Assembly (NCBI GenBank): GCA_025350945.1
Contig: JANXWW010000045.1
Location: 1 to 11,971, forward strand
Reading direction: 5' to 3'
DNA length: 11,971 bases
DNA from: Burkholderiales bacterium
GTDB taxonomy: Bacteria > Pseudomonadota > Gammaproteobacteria > Burkholderiales > Usitatibacteraceae
Positions 8,122 through 11,971 of this stretch are shown in pieces. Position 1 is the stretch's first letter, and the number at the start of each line of letters is the position of its first letter. The notes under the pieces are model-generated. The model had not been told where the DNA came from and ran no database searches. It saw only the letters and a program-made list of their open reading frames with translations. The position numbers were made by a program, and so were the translations under genes.

Positions 8122-9002
8122 TCGAGCACTCAATTATCTTCGGCAAAAATGCGGGTTTGATTGCGACCATCGCCACGCCATTGCCTAATGCGTTACCTCA
8201 TGCCGATACGGGTTTTATTTTTTTCAATGCAGGGGTGGTTCATCGTGTGGGTGTGCATCGCACCAACGTGACGATTGCACGCGCGCTGGTGGCGCTCGGC
8301 ATTCCGTCCATTCGTTTCGATCTCGCTGGTCTGGGCGATAGTGCGCGCGCCGGTGGGAAAATTTCATTTGCCGAACAAACCGTATTGGACATACAGGATG
8401 CCATGGATGCGCTCACGGTGGCGACCGGCGTGCGCCGCTTTGTTTTGTATGGTGTGTGTTCTGGTGCGGTGCACAGCTATTCAGCGGCGCTGGTTGATGA
8501 GCGTGTTGCAGGTGTTGCCATGTTTGATACGTTTAAATATCCGACCTACAAAGCCCAAATGAGGCGCATCACATTTCGCCTGAAAAAGTATGGCTCAATG
8601 ACCGCCATTATCAAGCGCGGAGTCGGCATAGGTTTCCGATCCATATCGAATGCGCTTACATTATTACGCAAACCTACAGCACCTAAAACCGAGCGTGTTG
8701 TGAGCAGTATTGGTTTTTTCGCGTATCGACCGTTGAAAGCAGAATTTGCATTTGGCCTGCGCACGCTGCTCAATCGCGGCACTAAAATATTTTTGATCTA
8801 TGCGGGCAGCGGCTTCGAGCACTACAACTACGCCGATCAGTTTAAAGATGCGTTCAAATCATTTGGCATTACCGATCAGGTAGAGACTGCATTCCTGCTC
8901 GATGTAGATCACACTGCGACGCGGCTGGCCGCGCAGACCGAGCTTGTGGCTTGCATGACGCAATGGGCTGCGCAGTTTTCAACGGCGCGTGAAGAAAATT
9001 GA
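8118..9002 (+). CDS. Alpha/beta-hydrolase with catalytic Cys (exosortase-associated hydrolase 1-like)
   Basis: 294 residues. The block NAGVVHRVGVHR 37-48, the stretch IRFDLAGLGDSARAGG 65-80 and the nucleophile elbow YGVCSGAVHSY 111-121 fit the exosortase A system-associated hydrolase 1 type, whose elbow also carries Cys. The candidate nucleophile is Cys114 (G-V-C-S-G) and the candidate His is His265 in LLDVDHTATR 260-269. Start: ATG at 8118 inside the ATGA overlap with the preceding gene. No signal peptide. In NRPS pathways, Cys-type alpha/beta-hydrolases such as SyrC and CmaE are known to shuttle aminoacyl groups between carrier domains. A similar role, or release of the product from carrier 2, is a reasonable inference because the synthetase lacks a thioesterase. 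Simple hydrolysis of another ester or thioester remains possible. Confidence 0.82.
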   Translation: MIEHSIIFGKNAGLIATIATPLPNALPHADTGFIFFNAGVVHRVGVHRTNVTIARALVALGIPSIRFDLAGLGDSARAGGKISFAEQTVLDIQDAMDALTVATGVRRFVLYGVCSGAVHSYSAALVDERVAGVAMFDTFKYPTYKAQMRRITFRLKKYGSMTAIIKRGVGIGFRSISNALTLLRKPTAPKTERVVSSIGFFAYRPLKAEFAFGLRTLLNRGTKIFLIYAGSGFEHYNYADQFKDAFKSFGITDQVETAFLLDVDHTATRLAAQTELVACMTQWAAQFSTAREEN

Positions 9003-10102
9003 AAAGACGAACCATGATTGCGACATCCGCAATCCTGCTGTTGGTTGGGCTTGTGCTTGTACTTGGGCTTGTGGCAATATTTTTCTTCAAGCTTATGCCC
9101 GCCGACAATGAGGCACTGACGGGCGTTATTCCACTGGCCGTTCTGGGCGACTCCGACAGCCACGCTTACCAGGACACCATTCTTATTCCCTTGGCCTCTG
9201 GCAAACGTGGCGGCAAATTTCGTGCAACCACACTACAATGGAGCGAAGTGCTTGATAAGTTGCGTAGTAGCCAAGTCAATCAGGGCACATGGGGCGTGTG
9301 GGGTGCGCCGATCAAGATTGCTGAAACGCTTGACTGGCTAGGGCTGGGTGGGCGTGCTCCGAGAAAGCTGGATTTTCGCTATAACTTTGCTGTTTCTGGT
9401 GCCGAGTGCGCAGATCTGATGACTGGCTATTATCGACAGGTGCCCAGACTGCTTGCCGAGATGAATCGTGTCCCGGAGCAGTGGCGGCGGGGCGTGGTGA
9501 TGATTCAGATTGGTGTGAACACGATTGGCCAAAATGAGTCGCTTGACCGTTATGCGAAATCGGGTGTGACACCGCAAATTCGCGCTGAGATATTGGCGTG
9601 TGTGGAAGCTCATCGGCAGGCAATCTCGCTCATCGCCGCGTCACATACCCACACTCGTTTCATAGTGGCGGGTATTTTTGACAACGCGAATATTGCAGGC
9701 AATTTTGAGCGATGGACAACGCCTGCTGAGCTTGCCAATATCGCTGCGGCGCTTGATATTTTCGACACAGGTTTGCTCAGCCTATGTGCTGCGAATCCCA
9801 ACATCACTTTCATTGATGCGCGAAGCTGGTTTCGCGAACATTGGGGTTCCCGCGATGTCAACGGAAAACCGGCCTATAAAAGCGTAAACCTGGGCGGCGC
9901 AGCATCAGTCGCCAATACACGCGGTGACGATCCCCGAAACGCTGTTCTCGCTGATGATCACGGTGGTGTTGTTTACAATGCGCTCTGGGCGCGCCGCAGT
10001 ATTGAAGCCATGAACAGCGCATTCAGTTTAAATCTGACGCCCATCACGCTCGCAGAAATTGCATTATTGGCGGATCCGTCTGGACTAATGGGGTTGCGCT
10101 GA
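8999..10102 (+). CDS. Membrane-anchored SGNH/GDSL-family hydrolase
   Basis: 367 residues. The N-terminus is MKRRT followed by one hydrophobic segment (about 9-31), an uncleaved anchor or signal, so the catalytic part probably faces the periplasm. SGNH blocks: LAVLGDSDSHAY 46-57 with nucleophile Ser52; AVSGAECADL 131-140 with the block II Gly134; MIQIGVNTIG 168-177 with Asn174 (GVNT in place of the usual G.ND); and ADDHGG 318-323 with His321. The usual Asp three residues before that His is Ala318; Asp319 and Asp320 stand closer. Such enzymes are esterases or, in surface-glycan loci, acetyl or acyl transferases and esterases. The substrate here is unknown. TTG at 8999 overlaps the previous stop (TTGA) and keeps the positive KRR before the membrane segment. 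ATG at 9014 is the alternative and would drop KRR. Confidence 0.8.
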   Translation: MKRRTMIATSAILLLVGLVLVLGLVAIFFFKLMPADNEALTGVIPLAVLGDSDSHAYQDTILIPLASGKRGGKFRATTLQWSEVLDKLRSSQVNQGTWGVWGAPIKIAETLDWLGLGGRAPRKLDFRYNFAVSGAECADLMTGYYRQVPRLLAEMNRVPEQWRRGVVMIQIGVNTIGQNESLDRYAKSGVTPQIRAEILACVEAHRQAISLIAASHTHTRFIVAGIFDNANIAGNFERWTTPAELANIAAALDIFDTGLLSLCAANPNITFIDARSWFREHWGSRDVNGKPAYKSVNLGGAASVANTRGDDPRNAVLADDHGGVVYNALWARRSIEAMNSAFSLNLTPITLAEIALLADPSGLMGLR

Positions 10103-10136
10103 TTGTAATGGTCAATCCAATTTATCAATCTTGTTT

Positions 10137-10140
10137 GAGG
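10137..10140 (+). promoter_or_regulatory. Ribosome binding site GAGG that fixes the cupin gene start
   Basis: GAGG (followed by T) lies 8 bases before the ATG at 10149. The alternative in-frame TTG at 10131 would overlap this site, so ATG is chosen. Confidence 0.7.
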
Positions 10141-10148
10141 TAAACCGC

Positions 10149-10982
10149 ATGATTTCAGAAGTTGAGCGTGTTGCTGACATATCGGATTCATTATTCCGTT
10201 CGCAATTTTTGCCTGCACAGGTCCCACTGGTTATTTCCGGGTGTATTGAGCAATGGCCGGCCAGGAAAAAATGGAGCCTTGATTATTTTGCAAACCAATT
10301 TCCAGGAAAAAGATTACGTTTTTCTGAAAAACAGTGGAATCTCGGAGAGTTCATCACAACGATGGGCTGTGGTTCTGAATCAGCCCCATATCTTAAAGAA
10401 GTAAAGATAGATGAGCAATTCCCGGAGCTGATGCCCGATATTGGCGAGCTGCGGTTTACACGTACCAATCTGCTTACTAGCCGCTGGCTGCCGCGCTCCA
10501 TGCGAATTAGTAAAGGCATCAAAGCCCTTTTTATTGGTGGCGCTGGCAGCGGGTTTGGTCAGCTACACTGGGATTACTCTTATCTTCACGTTTTTATCTC
10601 GCAAATTCGCGGAGAGAAAGATTTTGTGCTGTATGCGCCTGAAGATACGCCTTATCTTTATCAAAGCCCGGCGTATCCAAACAAATCATTGATCGAAGAT
10701 TTCAACGCCTTTGACCAGCTTAAATTCCCCAACGTTGCGAAAGCATCGCCGATTCGATTGACCATAGGCGAAGGAGATACACTATTTATTCCTGCGGGCT
10801 GGTGGCATGCCACAAAAATGCGAGGCACCAGTATTTCAGTTGCAGAAAGTGCGCTCGATAAATCGAACTGGTGTCGACGGGGCGATTGGTATATTGACAA
10901 ATATCGCGCATCGGGTGTGCCTGAATGGAAGTTGGCATTATTAAAAATTTATTTGCGTGCTGTTCAGCCGATCTTACGTTGA
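10149..10982 (+). CDS. JmjC/cupin_8-domain putative Fe(II)/2-oxoglutarate oxygenase
   Basis: 277 residues from the ATG at 10149. The pattern is that of cupin_8/JmjC hydroxylases: the PLVISGCIEQWPA opening (26-38), then GQLHWDYSYLHVF 137-149 giving the iron ligands His140 and Asp142, Lys157 in RGEKDFVLY (likely 2-oxoglutarate contact), and the second iron ligand His220 in FIPAGWWHAT 213-222. Known members hydroxylate amino-acid side chains in proteins or small molecules. Next to an NRPS, hydroxylation of the peptide or of a precursor amino acid is plausible but unproven. The gene starts 46 bases after the SGNH gene with its own good ribosome binding site. Sample lines counted by hand are only about 35-45% GC, lower than the neighbours, which may mean separate acquisition. 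Confidence 0.85.
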   Translation: MISEVERVADISDSLFRSQFLPAQVPLVISGCIEQWPARKKWSLDYFANQFPGKRLRFSEKQWNLGEFITTMGCGSESAPYLKEVKIDEQFPELMPDIGELRFTRTNLLTSRWLPRSMRISKGIKALFIGGAGSGFGQLHWDYSYLHVFISQIRGEKDFVLYAPEDTPYLYQSPAYPNKSLIEDFNAFDQLKFPNVAKASPIRLTIGEGDTLFIPAGWWHATKMRGTSISVAESALDKSNWCRRGDWYIDKYRASGVPEWKLALLKIYLRAVQPILR

Positions 10983-10983
10983 C

Positions 10984-11015
10984 ATGCGGCAGACAAGTGC
11001 GCCGGATGGCCGCAT
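10984..11015. terminator. Possible weak bidirectional hairpin between convergent genes
   Basis: ATGCGGC (10984-10990) and GCCGCAT (11009-11015) form a perfect 7-base-pair inverted repeat with an 18-base loop. It sits in the 50-base gap where two genes converge, the right place for a shared terminator. The loop is long and there is no strong T-run on either side, so this is only a candidate. Confidence 0.25.
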
Positions 11016-11032
11016 TCAGTTGTGCATAATTT

Positions 11033-11971
11033 TCATGTCTCATCGAACAAAAAACCTGGTGGTGGCTGGTAGCCGCGTAGTCGTTTGACGGCTAGTACAC
11101 CCTTCCCGACAACAAATTTTAATTTGTCACGCCATTCAGCTTCGTGAGGCGGACGTGGGTTCATCCCAAATCTTCGCAGCATTTGATTGGCAGCATAAAT
11201 ATGCGCATTGCGGCGCGTGATGTCAGTATAAAAATCGATTCCTATTGACACCGCCACGCCATCGCTGGGGCGCGCCCAGCTCGTATCAGAGCGTGTCATG
11301 TGCGGCGTGGTGCTTGGAAAATAAACACCATCGCCGGGCCCGCTATCAAAATCATGGCTGCGTGCGCGCATATCGTCCTTCAGTTTTACTGCGTCAAGAG
11401 AACGGTACACGATGAAATTTTCAACATCGCGTGCTGACACCACATCGTGATCTTCACGATCCCACAAGCTGATCGTTTTGCGTCCGCGAATATTCATCCA
11501 GAAATTATTTTCCCGATCAATATGAAATGGGGTCACCGACGGCGGTGCTGAAATAAACACGAACCCGCGCACATCAAATACTTTTTCCTGATGATCGACG
11601 AGATGCGAAGCGCTTTTCATCACGTCCCACAAAAACTTTCGGTACACAGGATCGGTCTGGATGTTGTACAACGCCACCCACGAATCTTTTTCCTCTATAT
11701 GGCTAAACACGTCGTCAATCGTGCGCCCGTCCGGACTCGAATCGCCGTGATCAAAAGAGGACGATGCCGTGGTGCCGGGCTTGATAAAGCGACATTGCTT
11801 GGTGGCCACCAGCGACTTTGCCAGCTCTGCCAATCGCGAAAGTTGCAGAAGTGGATGCAGATGGTAGTTATGGCGAATGCGGCCCAGTTTGCGCGTTGAA
11901 AAATTGGCGGGATCATCGACATCAATACGAAACGCTTGCGGCGTGAACGCGGGTGTGGGTGAGTCATCCGT
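11033..11971 (-). CDS. JmjC/cupin-like domain protein, N-terminus beyond the right edge
   Basis: The minus-strand frame stays open from the stop at 11033-11035 to the window edge, giving 312 visible codons. The TTG at 11833 is internal: the 46 codons before it read on without a stop, including RHNYHLHPLLQLSRLAEL, typical of this family's N-terminal part. Counting from the window edge, PFHIDRENNFWMNI (about 148-161) gives the iron ligands His150 and Asp152. Lys165 (GRKT) is the likely 2-oxoglutarate contact, and TPHMTRSD carries the second His, His224. The family is often annotated as cupin-like or 'transcription factor jumonji'; most members have no known substrate. It is not a close copy of the plus-strand cupin gene: spacing and surrounding residues differ. 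It converges on the plus-strand operon, so it is transcribed separately. Confidence 0.85.
   Translation of the reverse strand, partial: TDDSPTPAFTPQAFRIDVDDPANFSTRKLGRIRHNYHLHPLLQLSRLAELAKSLVATKQCRFIKPGTTASSSFDHGDSSPDGRTIDDVFSHIEEKDSWVALYNIQTDPVYRKFLWDVMKSASHLVDHQEKVFDVRGFVFISAPPSVTPFHIDRENNFWMNIRGRKTISLWDREDHDVVSARDVENFIVYRSLDAVKLKDDMRARSHDFDSGPGDGVYFPSTTPHMTRSDTSWARPSDGVAVSIGIDFYTDITRRNAHIYAANQMLRRFGMNPRPPHEAEWRDKLKFVVGKGVLAVKRLRGYQPPPGFLFDET

Noticed and set aside
10101..10117. GATTG/CAATC small hairpin after the SGNH gene
   Set aside because: A 5-base-pair, AT-rich stem without a T-tract; likely chance.
1..11971. CRISPR arrays, tRNA or rRNA genes, insertion sequences, attachment sites
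   Set aside because: Nothing resembling any of these was seen; nearly all bases lie in the coding regions listed and no gap exceeds 70 bases.

Overview
The window looks like part of a biosynthetic locus from a proteobacterium, probably beta or gamma. The condensation-domain style, the TIGR04325-type methyltransferase and a pair of alpha/beta-hydrolases resembling those of exosortase/PEP-CTERM loci all point that way. Hand-counted sample lines give about 53-58% GC for most genes. No species can be named from the sequence. Both edges cut through genes.

Layout. Bases 2-5476 (+) are the 3' part of a large non-ribosomal peptide synthetase (NRPS): end of a condensation (C) domain, adenylation domain 1 (A1), carrier 1, C2, A2, carrier 2. 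It has no thioesterase, reductase or terminal C domain. The two A domains are near copies, and their specificity residues resemble the glycine code. It is followed by a Sfp-type phosphopantetheinyl transferase (5473-6312), which activates carrier domains. Next come a TIGR04325-family putative methyltransferase (6370-7185), an alpha/beta-hydrolase with Arg at the nucleophile elbow (7255-8121), a second alpha/beta-hydrolase with Cys at the elbow (8118-9002), a membrane-anchored SGNH/GDSL hydrolase (8999-10102) and a JmjC/cupin_8 putative Fe(II)/2-oxoglutarate oxygenase (10149-10982). Facing these on the minus strand is a second, edge-truncated JmjC/cupin-like protein (11033-11971).

The seven plus-strand genes are tightly packed. 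Three junctions overlap by 4 bases (TTGA, ATGA, TTGA) and the other gaps are under 70 bases, which suggests one operon. No promoter was recognised inside it. The two strands converge on a 50-base gap with a weak hairpin.

Working model (inference): the synthetase, armed by the linked transferase, builds a short peptide containing glycine-like residues. Because it lacks its own release domain, the product may be moved off the carrier by the Cys-type hydrolase, perhaps helped by its Arg-elbow partner. The membrane-anchored SGNH enzyme could then process or transfer an acyl group outside the inner membrane. The methyltransferase and cupin oxygenases would be tailoring enzymes. No product can be named.
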